NCBI GenBank assembly: GCA_003250135.1
Contig: QKHF01000110.1
Span: 1 to 16,637, forward strand
Direction: 5' to 3'
Length of the DNA: 16,637 nt
Source: Paracoccaceae bacterium
GTDB taxonomy: Bacteria > Pseudomonadota > Alphaproteobacteria > Rhodobacterales > Rhodobacteraceae
Of this stretch, positions 1-13,337 are shown one piece after another. The notes beneath the pieces are model-generated. The model did no database searches and was not told the DNA's origin. It saw only the letters and a program-made list of their open reading frames with translations. The translations under genes were made by a program, and so were the position numbers. Within the stretch, counting starts at the first letter, position 1. Each line of letters begins with the position of its first letter.

Positions 1-1
1 C

Positions 2-118
2 GTGAAGATGACCGTGCAGCTGATCGCGCCGATCGCCATGGAGGAGAAGCTGCGCTTCGCCATCCGTGAAGGCGGCCGCACCGTCGGCGCCGGCGTCGTC
101 GCCAAGATCATCGAGTAA
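2..118 (+). CDS. tuf: Elongation factor Tu, C-terminal end (partial)
   Basis: The window opens inside this gene. Only the last 38 codons and the TAA stop at 116-118 are present. The peptide begins VKMTVQLIAPIAMEEKLRF and ends GGRTVGAGVVAKIIE, the signature end of EF-Tu domain III (E. coli has IREGGRTVGAGVVAKV there). EF-Tu is the cytoplasmic GTPase that carries aminoacyl-tRNA to the ribosomal A site. Domain III contributes to tRNA and EF-Ts contacts. A second tuf copy begins at 16495, so the genome has at least two copies, one on each side of this cluster. An intrinsic terminator lies 36 bases past the stop, so this copy probably ends its transcription unit. Identity is near certain from the C-terminal motif. 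The missing part is simply outside the window. Confidence 0.97.
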   Translation: MKMTVQLIAPIAMEEKLRFAIREGGRTVGAGVVAKIIE

Positions 119-153
119 TCGCAGTCCGGCCAGGCCGGATGCGATGAGATTTG

Positions 154-186
154 AAGCCCCGGCTCCGGCCGGGGCTTTTACTTTTC
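154..186 (+). terminator. Rho-independent terminator after tuf
   Basis: A perfect 10-bp stem (AAGCCCCGGC at 154-163 with GCCGGGGCTT at 168-177) has a TCCG loop and is followed by TTACTTTT. The shape and position, 36 bases after the tuf stop, fit an intrinsic terminator that separates tuf from the tRNA-Trp/secE unit. Confidence 0.88.
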
Positions 187-226
187 GGCGCGATGCGGCT
201 TTGAGCGTCAATCGCCGCGCATGCCC

Positions 227-255
227 TTGCATCGCCCGCGGCTTCGCCGTAAATC
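227..255 (+). promoter_or_regulatory. Candidate promoter for tRNA-Trp
   Basis: TTGCAT (227-232) and TAAATC (250-255) are separated by 17 bases and lie 15 bases upstream of the mature tRNA 5' end. The -35 is a fair match but the -10 is weak (3 of 6). Because a terminator lies just upstream, a promoter is expected in this gap, and this is the best pair I see. It is an inference from spacing and position only. Confidence 0.4.
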
Positions 256-270
256 CCGCTTGCCGGCGAC

Positions 271-346
271 AGGGGTGTAGCTCAGTTGGTAGAGCGACGG
301 TCTCCAAAACCGTAGGTCGGGGGTTCGAGACCCTCCGCCCCTGCCA
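271..346 (+). tRNA. trnW: tRNA-Trp (anticodon CCA)
   Basis: A complete 76-base cloverleaf can be drawn. The acceptor arms are AGGGGTG (271-277) and CGCCCCT (336-342), with one G-T wobble. The D-arm begins TAGCTCAGTTGGTAGAGC. The anticodon stem is ACGGT (297-301) with ACCGT (309-313), loop CTCCAAA, and the anticodon CCA is at 304-306, which reads UGG. The T-arm is GGGGG-TTCGAGA-CCCTC (319-335). G343 is the discriminator and the CCA tail is encoded at 344-346. No terminator separates it from secE, 63 bases downstream, so co-transcription with secE is likely. tRNA-Trp ahead of secE next to a tuf copy is a common alphaproteobacterial arrangement. Confidence 0.98.
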
Positions 347-409
347 GTCGGGCAAGGACGTAGGCGGCGGCGCAGGGGCGTCGCGAATTCAGCAAGATCG
401 AGTGTGTCC

Positions 410-601
410 ATGGCGAACCCGTTCCAGTTTCTGCAGCAGGTCAAGAACGAGGCCGACAAGGTCGTCTGGCCGTCGCGCAAGGAGACCGTGATCACCACGA
501 TCATGGTGTTCGTCATGGCGTCGTTGGCCGCCGTGTTCTTCCTGGGCGTCGATCAGCTGTTCCGCGCGGTCGTGCCCATGGTGACGGGCGTCGGCGGCTG
601 A
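410..601 (+). CDS. secE: Protein translocase subunit SecE
   Basis: This is a 63-residue inner-membrane protein that clamps SecY in the SecYEG protein-conducting channel. Residues 1-26 form an amphipathic cytoplasmic stretch with the family motif KVVWPSRKET (17-26). One transmembrane helix follows at about residues 27-48 (VITTIMVFVMASLAAVFFLG). The one-helix form is the usual bacterial type, unlike the three-helix E. coli protein. I chose ATG 410 (MANPFQFLQQV). An in-frame GTG at 404 would add only two residues, and the MAxxNPFQF-type N-terminus is typical of relatives. The Shine-Dalgarno is poor (GAG at 400-402 at best). secE directly precedes nusG, as in most bacteria, although here the gap is a longish 221 bases. 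Confidence 0.95.
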   Translation: MANPFQFLQQVKNEADKVVWPSRKETVITTIMVFVMASLAAVFFLGVDQLFRAVVPMVTGVGG

Positions 602-634
602 GGCTGACGTTTCCGCGATAACGTCCTTCTGGGG

Positions 635-663
635 TTGATTTTACGGGTATGCGGGTCTAGAGA
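635..663 (+). promoter_or_regulatory. Weak candidate promoter ahead of nusG
   Basis: TTGATT (635-640) and TAGAGA (658-663) are spaced by 17 bases in the secE-nusG gap. The -35 matches 4 of 6 and the -10 only 3 of 6. The unusual length of the gap makes an internal promoter reasonable, but the sequence evidence is thin. Confidence 0.2.
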
Positions 664-685
664 ACGCGGGCTTCCGGCAATGAAC

Positions 686-712
686 GGCGCGCGGCGATTC
701 GTCCCGCGCGCC
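686..712 (+). other. GC hairpin in the secE-nusG gap
   Basis: A perfect 9-bp inverted repeat, GGCGCGCGG (686-694) with CCGCGCGCC (704-712), encloses a 9-base loop. No T-tract follows, so it is not a typical intrinsic terminator. It could be a processing or mRNA-stability element between secE and nusG, or a partial attenuator. The pairing is seen directly and the role is unknown. Confidence 0.55.
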
Positions 713-822
713 TCGTCGCTTTCGGGGGGACGCGCCCGGCGCCGAATTAAACGGCGACGCGTGGGACTCCGGCGGCGCTGAACGTCACGTCGGAACAATG
801 GGTTAAGAGGCTGCGAGCAAGC

Positions 823-1356
823 ATGGCGAAGCGTTGGTACAGCGTCCACGTCTTGTCGAACTTCGAAAAGAAGGTCGCCGAGGCGATCAAGGATGCAGCC
901 GTTCAGAACGGTCTCGAGGATGAGATCGAAGAGGTGCTGGTGCCGACCGAAGAGGTCGTGGAGCTGCGCCGCGGCAAGAAGGTGCAGACCGAACGGCGCT
1001 TCATGCCCGGCTACGTGCTGGTCAAGATGGAGCTCACCGACGCGGCCTATCACCTTGTGAACGACACGCCGCGCGTGACCGGCTTTCTCGGCCCGCAGGG
1101 TCGCCCGACTCCGCTGCGCGACTCCGAAGTCGCGCGCCTGCTGGACCAGGTGGAGGAAGGCCTGGAACGGCCGCGTCCGTCGATCACCTTCGAGGTGGGC
1201 GAAGAGGTGCGCGTGACCGACGGCCCGTTCGAAAGCTTCACGGGCATGGTCGAGGATGTGGACGAGGAGAACGCGCGCCTGAAGGTGACGGTCTCCATTT
1301 TCGGCCGGGCGACCCCGGTCGAGCTCGAATACGGCCAGGTGCAAAAAGGCGCCTGA
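823..1356 (+). CDS. nusG: Transcription termination/antitermination protein NusG
   Basis: NusG is a 177-residue cytoplasmic protein that binds RNA polymerase, suppresses pausing, recruits Rho and links polymerase to the ribosome through S10. Residues 1 to about 110 are the NGN domain (MAKRWYSVHVLSNFEKKVAEAI at the start, then RRFMPGYVLVKMEL). Residues from about 122 carry the KOW domain, with GEEVRVTDGPFESFTGMVEDV and a C-terminal LEYGQVQKG end. Length is normal for the family. The start has only a weak, distant Shine-Dalgarno (AAGAGG at 805-810, 12 bases away), but the N-terminus is standard. It lies between secE and rplK, its usual place. Its product probably acts on the long rpoBC and str transcripts nearby, an inference from family function. 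Confidence 0.97.
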   Translation: MAKRWYSVHVLSNFEKKVAEAIKDAAVQNGLEDEIEEVLVPTEEVVELRRGKKVQTERRFMPGYVLVKMELTDAAYHLVNDTPRVTGFLGPQGRPTPLRDSEVARLLDQVEEGLERPRPSITFEVGEEVRVTDGPFESFTGMVEDVDEENARLKVTVSIFGRATPVELEYGQVQKGA

Positions 1357-1385
1357 TCGTCGCTTGCGGGAGGCGAGGGCGCGCG

Positions 1386-1436
1386 CGTCCGGACCGCACC
1401 GCTAACCAAGTGGTCCGGCGACGCGTCGTCCGGACG
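1386..1436 (+). promoter_or_regulatory. Structured rplK leader, candidate L1 autoregulatory site
   Basis: The 101-base gap before rplK carries three GTCCGG-type blocks, two of them the palindrome GTCCGGAC (1387-1394 and 1428-1435). They allow exclusive folds. One is a 9-bp outer stem, CGTCCGGAC (1386-1394) with GTCCGGACG (1428-1436). Another is a 9-bp inner stem, 1389-1397 with 1410-1418, with one G-U pair. A third is a 6-bp stem, 1413-1418 with 1430-1435. The folds end 8 bases before the Shine-Dalgarno AAAGG (1445-1449). In E. coli, L1 represses this operon by binding the mRNA ahead of rplK. Assigning that role here is inference from position; I did not match the L1 rRNA-mimic motif. Confidence 0.4.
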
Positions 1437-1457
1437 GGATAGAGAAAGGCGAACCAG

Positions 1458-1886
1458 ATGGCCAAGAAAGTCATCGGCACGCTCAAGTTGCAGGTGCCCG
1501 CGGGCAAGGCGAACCCTTCGCCCCCGATCGGCCCGGCGCTTGGTCAGCGTGGCATCAACATCATGGAGTTCTGCAAGGCGTTCAACGCCAAGTCCCAGGA
1601 CATGGAGCCGGGCGCCCCGTGCCCGACCGTGATCACCTATTTCCAGGACAAGAGCTTCACCTTCGAGATCAAGACGCCCCCGGCGTCCTACTTCCTGAAG
1701 AAGGCGGCGAAGCTGAAGGGCGGCGCGAACAACCCCGGTCGCGAGACCGCGGGCACCGTGACGGTCAAGCAGGTGCGCGAGATCGCCGAAGCGAAGATGA
1801 AGGATCTGAACGCCAACGACGTCGAGGCGGCGATGCAGATCATTCTCGGCTCCGCCCGCTCCATGGGCATCGAGGTGAAGGGGTAA
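1458..1886 (+). CDS. rplK: 50S ribosomal protein L11
   Basis: This 142-residue protein is of standard L11 length. L11 binds the GTPase-associated region of 23S rRNA at the base of the L7/L12 stalk. It is needed for factor-dependent GTP hydrolysis and for RelA-mediated stringent signalling. The N-terminal domain (about 1-70) has the proline-rich SPPIGPALGQRGINIMEFCK segment (residues 21-40), the region known to bind thiostrepton in the family. The C-terminal rRNA-binding domain (about 75-142) ends with GSARSMGIEV. The Shine-Dalgarno is AAAGG (1445-1449), 8 bases before ATG. The stop is 3 bases before the rplA start, so the two are translationally coupled as in other bacteria. Confidence 0.98.
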   Translation: MAKKVIGTLKLQVPAGKANPSPPIGPALGQRGINIMEFCKAFNAKSQDMEPGAPCPTVITYFQDKSFTFEIKTPPASYFLKKAAKLKGGANNPGRETAGTVTVKQVREIAEAKMKDLNANDVEAAMQIILGSARSMGIEVKG

Positions 1887-1889
1887 GTC

Positions 1890-2585
1890 ATGGCCAAGCA
1901 CGGTAAGCGTTTCCGCGCGGCCAAGGCCGCCGTCGCCGACAAGCCCGCTCTGCCGCTGGATGAAGCGGTGAAGCTGGTCAAAGAGCACGCCACCGCTAAG
2001 TTCGACGAGACCGTCGAGGTGGCGCTGAACCTGGGCGTCGATCCGCGCCACGCCGACCAGATGGTCCGCGGCACGGTCAACCTGCCCAACGGCACCGGCA
2101 AGACGGTGCGCGTCGCGGTCTTCGCGCGCGGCCCGAAGGCCGACGAGGCCCAGGCCGCCGGCGCGGACATCGTGGGCGCCGAGGACCTGATGCAGGCGAT
2201 TCAGGGCGGCGAGATCAATTTCGAGCGCTGCATCGCGACCCCGGACATGATGCCGGTCGTCGGTCGTCTGGGTAAGGTTCTGGGCCCGCGCGGCCTGATG
2301 CCGAACCCGAAGGTCGGCACCGTGACCATGGATGTCGCGCAGGCGGTCAAGGACGCCAAGGGCGGCCAGGTGCAGTTCCGCGTCGAGAAAGCGGGCGTGG
2401 TTCACGCCGGCGTCGGCAAGGTCAGCTTCGCCGAGGACAAGCTCGCCGAGAACGTGCGCGCGCTTGTCGATGCGGTGAACCGGGCCAAGCCCACGGGCGC
2501 CAAGGGCACCTACCTGAAGAAGATTTCGATCAGCTCGACCATGGGGCCGGGCCTGACCGTGGACGTCGCAAGCCTGTCGGCCTGA
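1890..2585 (+). CDS. rplA: 50S ribosomal protein L1
   Basis: This 231-residue protein is of normal L1 length. L1 forms the mobile stalk near the ribosomal E site and helps deacylated tRNA leave. In many bacteria it also represses its own operon by binding rplK-leader mRNA. It begins MAKHGKRFRAA and carries the family's conserved central block GRLGKVLGPRGLMPNPKVGTVT (about residues 128-149). The C-terminal part returns to the first domain with the TYLKKISISSTMGPGLTVD segment. The Shine-Dalgarno AAGGGG (1878-1883) lies inside the end of rplK, 6 bases before ATG, which supports coupled translation. A hairpin without a T-tract follows the stop. Confidence 0.98.
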   Translation: MAKHGKRFRAAKAAVADKPALPLDEAVKLVKEHATAKFDETVEVALNLGVDPRHADQMVRGTVNLPNGTGKTVRVAVFARGPKADEAQAAGADIVGAEDLMQAIQGGEINFERCIATPDMMPVVGRLGKVLGPRGLMPNPKVGTVTMDVAQAVKDAKGGQVQFRVEKAGVVHAGVGKVSFAEDKLAENVRALVDAVNRAKPTGAKGTYLKKISISSTMGPGLTVDVASLSA

Positions 2586-2600
2586 CGACGAGACGAGTTT

Positions 2601-2620
2601 CCCGCCGGTTCGCCGGCGGG
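2601..2620 (+). other. Hairpin just after rplA
   Basis: A perfect 8-bp stem, CCCGCCGG (2601-2608) with CCGGCGGG (2613-2620), has a TTCG loop and lies 15 bases past the rplA stop. The following bases (ATGCCTGGGA) contain no T-tract, so intrinsic termination is unlikely. It may mark the boundary between the L11 and L10 units, for example as an RNA processing or 3'-end-protecting structure. Confidence 0.5.
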
Positions 2621-2639
2621 ATGCCTGGGACCCAAGCCG

Positions 2640-2720
2640 AGAGGCGCGGGTCCGACCTGTCCGAGACGGTGGGCGCCGGGGGAACCCGGGTAAGGCCGGC
2701 CATAGACGGGGAACGAGGTG
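2640..2720 (+). promoter_or_regulatory. Candidate L10 leader (rplJ mRNA autoregulatory element)
   Basis: The 277-base rplA-rplJ gap is folded and resembles the L10 leader, an mRNA element bound by L10-(L7/L12) that represses rplJL translation. Two AGACGG boxes are present, at 2664-2669 (CCGAGACGGTGGGCG) and 2704-2709 (CATAGACGGGG). They face each other across stems made by GCCGG (2675-2679) with CCGGC (2696-2700), or CCGGG (2676-2680) with CCCGG (2685-2689). Facing GA-rich boxes next to a helix suit a kink-turn. Further small hairpins follow at 2729-2740 (CCGC-GCTT-GCGG) and 2800-2822 (GCCGGC arms). Position and motif are good, but the fold was judged by eye without a covariance model. Confidence 0.5.
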
Positions 2721-2862
2721 AAGATCAGCCGCGCTTGCGGGGGGTCTTGGCCCGGGAACCCGGACGGGAGACGACGCGTCGGGCGCAGCGCATGCGGTGG
2801 CCGGCGTTCCTGTAGAGCCGGCGGGACGGGCTGATCCGTTCCGCCATGACTTGGAGAAGACC

Positions 2863-3384
2863 GTGGATAGAGCCCAGAAGGAAAAGGTGGTCGAAGACCT
2901 CGGCCAGATCTTCTCGGACTCCGGCGTGGTGGTGGTCGCTCACTACCAGGGCCTCTCGGTCGCTGAGATGTCGGACCTGCGCGCCAAAATGCGTGAAGCA
3001 GGCGCGTCCGTCCGCGTCGCCAAGAACCGGCTCGCCAAGATCGCCCTGGAGGGCAAGGACTGCGCAGGTATCGACCAGTACCTGAACGGTCAGACGGCAC
3101 TGGCTTTTTCCTCCGACCCCGTCGCCGCGCCGAAAGTCGCGGCGGAGTTCGCCAAGAAGAACGAGAAACTCGTGATTCTCGGCGGCGCCATGGGGGCGAC
3201 CATCCTCGATGCGGATGGGGTGAAGGCCCTGGCCACCTTGCCCTCTCTGGACGAACTTCGCGGCAAGCTCGTGGGTCTGTTGCAGGCCCCGGCCGCCAAG
3301 ATCGCTCGCGTGCTCGCGGCGCCTGGAACCCAGGTCGCCCGCGTGCTTCAGGCGAGAGTCGAGAAGGAAGGCGAAGCCGCGTAA
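2863..3384 (+). CDS. rplJ: 50S ribosomal protein L10
   Basis: L10 is a 173-residue protein that anchors several L7/L12 dimers on 23S rRNA next to L11, forming the factor-recruiting stalk. I placed the start at GTG 2863. From there the protein reads (M)DRAQKEKVVEDLGQIF, which matches the family N-terminus, and GGAG (2853-2856) lies 6 bases upstream. An in-frame ATG at 2797 would add 22 unlike residues and has no such ribosome site. The globular rRNA-binding part includes VAKNRLAKIAL (about 50-60). The long C-terminal helix with AAPGTQVARVLQARVEKE provides the L7/L12 docking sites. It is followed by rplL after 89 bases, the usual pair. Translation is probably under L10 feedback through the upstream leader. 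Confidence 0.97.
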   Translation: MDRAQKEKVVEDLGQIFSDSGVVVVAHYQGLSVAEMSDLRAKMREAGASVRVAKNRLAKIALEGKDCAGIDQYLNGQTALAFSSDPVAAPKVAAEFAKKNEKLVILGGAMGATILDADGVKALATLPSLDELRGKLVGLLQAPAAKIARVLAAPGTQVARVLQARVEKEGEAA

Positions 3385-3473
3385 CTGGCGAACAGCGATC
3401 ACGAGGCTGGTTCCCTGGGGAAAGACCCGACGCCGGAACCGCTCGTAACCCTGAATGGAAATGGAACTGAGAA

Positions 3474-3851
3474 ATGGCTGATCTTGAGAAACTTGTCGAC
3501 GAACTGTCGAACCTGACCGTGTTGGAGGCCGCCGAGCTCTCCAAGCTGCTTGAAGATAAGTGGGGCGTCTCCGCCGCCGCCGCGCCGGTCGCCATGGCCG
3601 CAATGCCGGGCGCCGCCGCCGCCGAGGCCGCCGAGGAGAAGACGGAGTTCACCGTCGTCCTGAAGGCCGCCGGCGACAAGAAGATCAACGTGATCAAGGA
3701 AGTCCGTGCGATCACCGGCCTGGGCCTGAAAGAGGCCAAGGACCTGGTCGAGGGCGCTCCGAAGGACGTCAAGGCCGACATCCCGAAGGCCGAGGCCGAC
3801 GAGATCAAGGCGAAGCTCGAGGCGGCTGGCGCCGAAGTCGAGCTCAAGTGA
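3474..3851 (+). CDS. rplL: 50S ribosomal protein L7/L12
   Basis: This 125-residue acidic stalk protein exists in several copies per ribosome and recruits and activates EF-Tu, EF-G and other translational GTPases. Residues 1 to about 35 are the dimerisation and L10-binding helices (MADLEKLVDELSNLTVLEAAEL). Residues about 36-55 are an Ala/Pro-rich flexible hinge. Residues from about 56 form the compact C-terminal domain with EKTEFTVVLKAAGDKKINVIK and the factor-binding face KEVRAITGLGLKEAKDLVE. GGA at 3463-3465 is a modest Shine-Dalgarno, 8 bases before ATG. E. coli-like operons make more L7/L12 than L10 by strong translation of rplL. A UUCG-capped hairpin begins immediately after the stop. Confidence 0.98.
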   Translation: MADLEKLVDELSNLTVLEAAELSKLLEDKWGVSAAAAPVAMAAMPGAAAAEAAEEKTEFTVVLKAAGDKKINVIKEVRAITGLGLKEAKDLVEGAPKDVKADIPKAEADEIKAKLEAAGAEVELK

Positions 3852-3856
3852 TCCGG

Positions 3857-4078
3857 CGCGGCTTCGGCCGCGGCGCATCAATGCGAAATTGGCCCGCCCC
3901 GCCCGCAAGGTGGGGCTGGCCTCGCGTCGTCTCAGGCCCCTTCGCGCGCGGGTTGCGCGTTCAGAGGGGGTCTTAGAGGGCGCGACGGGTCCGGGATAGT
4001 CTGCGGGGGGTCGCAGGCTTCGGATGGGACCCGCCCCATTCGGCGAAAGCGCCGCGCGATCGTCCACCCAGCGATCGC
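3857..4078 (+). other. Hairpin-rich rplL-rpoB gap
   Basis: No gene lies in these 257 bases between rplL and rpoB, which fold heavily. First is CGCGGC-TTCG-GCCGCG (3857-3872), a 6-bp stem with the extra-stable C(UUCG)G loop. Next, GGCCCGCCCC (3891-3900) pairs with GGGGCTGGCC (3912-3921) with one mismatch. CCCCT (3937-3941) with AGGGG (3965-3969) encloses CGCGC (3943-3947) with GCGCG (3955-3959). CTGCG (4001-4005) pairs with CGCAG (4012-4016), and GCGATCG (4056-4062) with CGATCGC (4072-4078). No hairpin is followed by a good T-tract. In E. coli this gap holds an attenuator and an RNase III site that lower rpoBC relative to rplJL. A similar role is plausible here but unproven. Confidence 0.5.
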
Positions 4079-4108
4079 CGGCGCAGAGTGGCGCAGTCGA
4101 GGACGTTC

Positions 4109-8212
<4,104 letters not shown>

Positions 8213-8229
8213 GGCCTCGGGACGATCTG

Positions 8230-8259
8230 GGCGCGCGCGCCGGAATGGCTGCGCGCGCC
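8230..8259 (+). other. GC hairpin in the rpoB-rpoC gap
   Basis: GGCGCGCGC (8230-8238) pairs perfectly with GCGCGCGCC (8251-8259) around a 12-base loop, 17 bases after the rpoB stop and 30 bases before the rpoC Shine-Dalgarno. A short TTTT lies 11 bases further on (8271-8274), too distant for a standard terminator. The two genes must be co-expressed, so a stability or processing role is more likely than termination. Confidence 0.5.
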
Positions 8260-8301
8260 TGAACCCGAATGTTTTCAGAGGGCTATTACAGGAGTTCCCT
8301 C

Positions 8302-12522
<4,221 letters not shown>

Positions 12523-12550
12523 TTCCGGTTCAGACGCCTCGTTTAATCAG

Positions 12551-12588
12551 AATCGCCCGGCGCCCCGCGCGTCGGGCGATTTTCTTTT
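12551..12588 (+). terminator. Rho-independent terminator after rpoC
   Basis: AATCGCCCG (12551-12559) pairs perfectly with CGGGCGATT (12573-12581). The 13-base loop can itself pair as GCGC-CCC-GCGC. The stem runs into TTTCTTTT (12581-12588). It is a textbook intrinsic terminator and marks the end of the rif transcription unit. Confidence 0.9.
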
Positions 12589-12643
12589 GGGAACGCCAGG
12601 TCGGCTCGGATACCGTCTGGCGAATCGTTGTTTTCGCGTTCCC
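12589..12643 (+). repeat. Overlapping inverted repeats ahead of the YbjN-like gene
   Basis: GGGAACGC (12589-12596) is the exact inverse complement of GCGTTCCC (12636-12643). Inside it, CGCCAG (12594-12599) pairs with CTGGCG (12617-12622). The two share CGC, so they are partly exclusive. The outer arm ends 4 bases before the AAGGA ribosome site. No convincing promoter hexamers were found here. It could be a leader structure or an operator; chance is not excluded. Confidence 0.35.
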
Positions 12644-12662
12644 GAATAAGGAAAGACCCGTC

Positions 12663-13133
12663 ATGAGTCGCCTCGTCCTCCGCACCGCCGGCGCGCTTTT
12701 CGCCACGACCGCTCTGATGGCTCCCGCAGCAGCGGAAGAGCTGATCGACGGCACGGACCCCGCCGTAATCGAGAATATCGCGTCCGGGTACGGGTCGGCC
12801 TCCCTGGCGAAGGACGATTATGGCGACCCGATGATTGAGGGACGGATCAACGGGCTGCTCTACTACGTCTTCTTCTATGGCTGTGTGGAGAACAAGAACT
12901 GCAACGCCATTCAGTTCTCCGCGTCGTTCGAGAACCCTGAGACCGACCTGGGCGGCGTCAACGAGTGGAACAAGCACAAGCGGTTCGGCACGGCCTCGAT
13001 GGATGAGGAAGGCGACGTCTCGCTGCAATACGACCTGAATCTCGCCTATGGCGTGTCCCGCGCGAATCTGGACGACACTTTTGATTACTGGCGCACCGTT
13101 CTCGCCGAGTTCGAGGATCATCTGGGCTGGTGA
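12663..13133 (+). CDS. YbjN-domain protein with signal peptide
   Basis: This 156-residue protein has a clear Sec signal peptide: positive start (MSRLVLR), hydrophobic core (AGALFATTALMA) and an Ala-x-Ala cut site, probably after A24 (PAAA/EEL). The mature part, about 132 residues, is acidic. It has the pattern of the YbjN family (type III chaperone-like fold) in its secreted alphaproteobacterial form: a DDYGDPMIEGRINGLLYYVFFYGC stretch with C74 and C80, FSASFE, a VNEWNKHKRFG motif (99-109), and VSRANLDDTFDYW near the end. C74 and C80 could form a disulfide in the periplasm. AAGGA (12648-12652) lies 10 bases before ATG. The molecular role of this family is not established, so none is given. 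It lies alone between the rpoC terminator and the str promoter. Family assignment is from remembered motifs. Confidence 0.8.
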   Translation: MSRLVLRTAGALFATTALMAPAAAEELIDGTDPAVIENIASGYGSASLAKDDYGDPMIEGRINGLLYYVFFYGCVENKNCNAIQFSASFENPETDLGGVNEWNKHKRFGTASMDEEGDVSLQYDLNLAYGVSRANLDDTFDYWRTVLAEFEDHLGW

Positions 13134-13174
13134 GCCCGCACGCGCCCGAAAAACCTGAAGGATTTCGCTCTCGC

Positions 13175-13215
13175 GCGTGTTGACACGCACCTGAGCGGCG
13201 CGTAAAAGCCGCGCC
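13175..13215 (+). promoter_or_regulatory. str operon promoter with two overlapping dyads
   Basis: A perfect -35 TTGACA (13180-13185), a 17-base spacer and a -10 TAAAAG (13203-13208, 4 of 6) form the best promoter in the window. Transcription would start near 13215, about 185 bases before rpsL. The bases after the -10 (CCGCGCC) make a GC-rich discriminator, typical of promoters shut down by ppGpp. The -35 lies inside an inverted repeat GCGTGT-TG-ACACGC (13175-13188). The -10 lies in the loop of GGCGCG (13197-13202) with CGCGCC (13210-13215). The dyads may be an operator or chance in GC-rich DNA. Confidence 0.75.
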
Positions 13216-13221
13216 ACTGCA

Positions 13222-13337
13222 GAGGACGACGTGTCCTCAGCGGAGAGAGATATAGCCTTTACTGGCGCTCATGATCCGGGCTGACGCCCCGATCCTCTGA
13301 AATTCACCGCCGCGACCGGGCAACCGGTCTCGCGGCG
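13222..13337 (+). promoter_or_regulatory. Structured 5' leader of the str operon
   Basis: Between the promoter and rpsL there is no gene, but three hairpins can be drawn. GAGGAC (13222-13227) pairs with GTCCTC (13233-13238). GATC-C-GGGC (13273-13281) pairs with GCCC-C-GATC (13286-13294), with one C-C mismatch and a TGAC loop. CGCCGCGACCGG (13308-13319) pairs with CCGG-TC-TCGCGGCG (13324-13337) around a GCAA tetraloop, 12 bp with a two-base bulge. A TTTTT run occurs at 13365-13369 but is too far away for a standard terminator. A leader this long and folded may carry attenuation or ribosomal-protein feedback; this is inferred. Confidence 0.45.

Noticed and set aside
66..516. Open frames on both strands over the tuf tail, the tRNA and secE
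   Set aside because: They run through a clear tRNA gene and terminator and have composition unlike the real genes.
2601..2620. Hairpin after rplA as a terminator
   Set aside because: The stem is strong but not followed by T residues, and the next genes normally continue the unit.
2621..2815. 64-codon frame in the rplA-rplJ gap
   Set aside because: It starts right after a hairpin without a ribosome site and its Arg/Gly-rich product fits no family; the region is better explained as an RNA leader.
4088..4108. GTG 4088 as the rpoB start
   Set aside because: No Shine-Dalgarno there, whereas ATG 4109 has GAGGA 5 bases upstream and the family N-terminus.
8269..8301. ATG 8269 as the rpoC start
   Set aside because: It adds 11 residues absent from the family and would put the AGGAG ribosome site inside the coding region.
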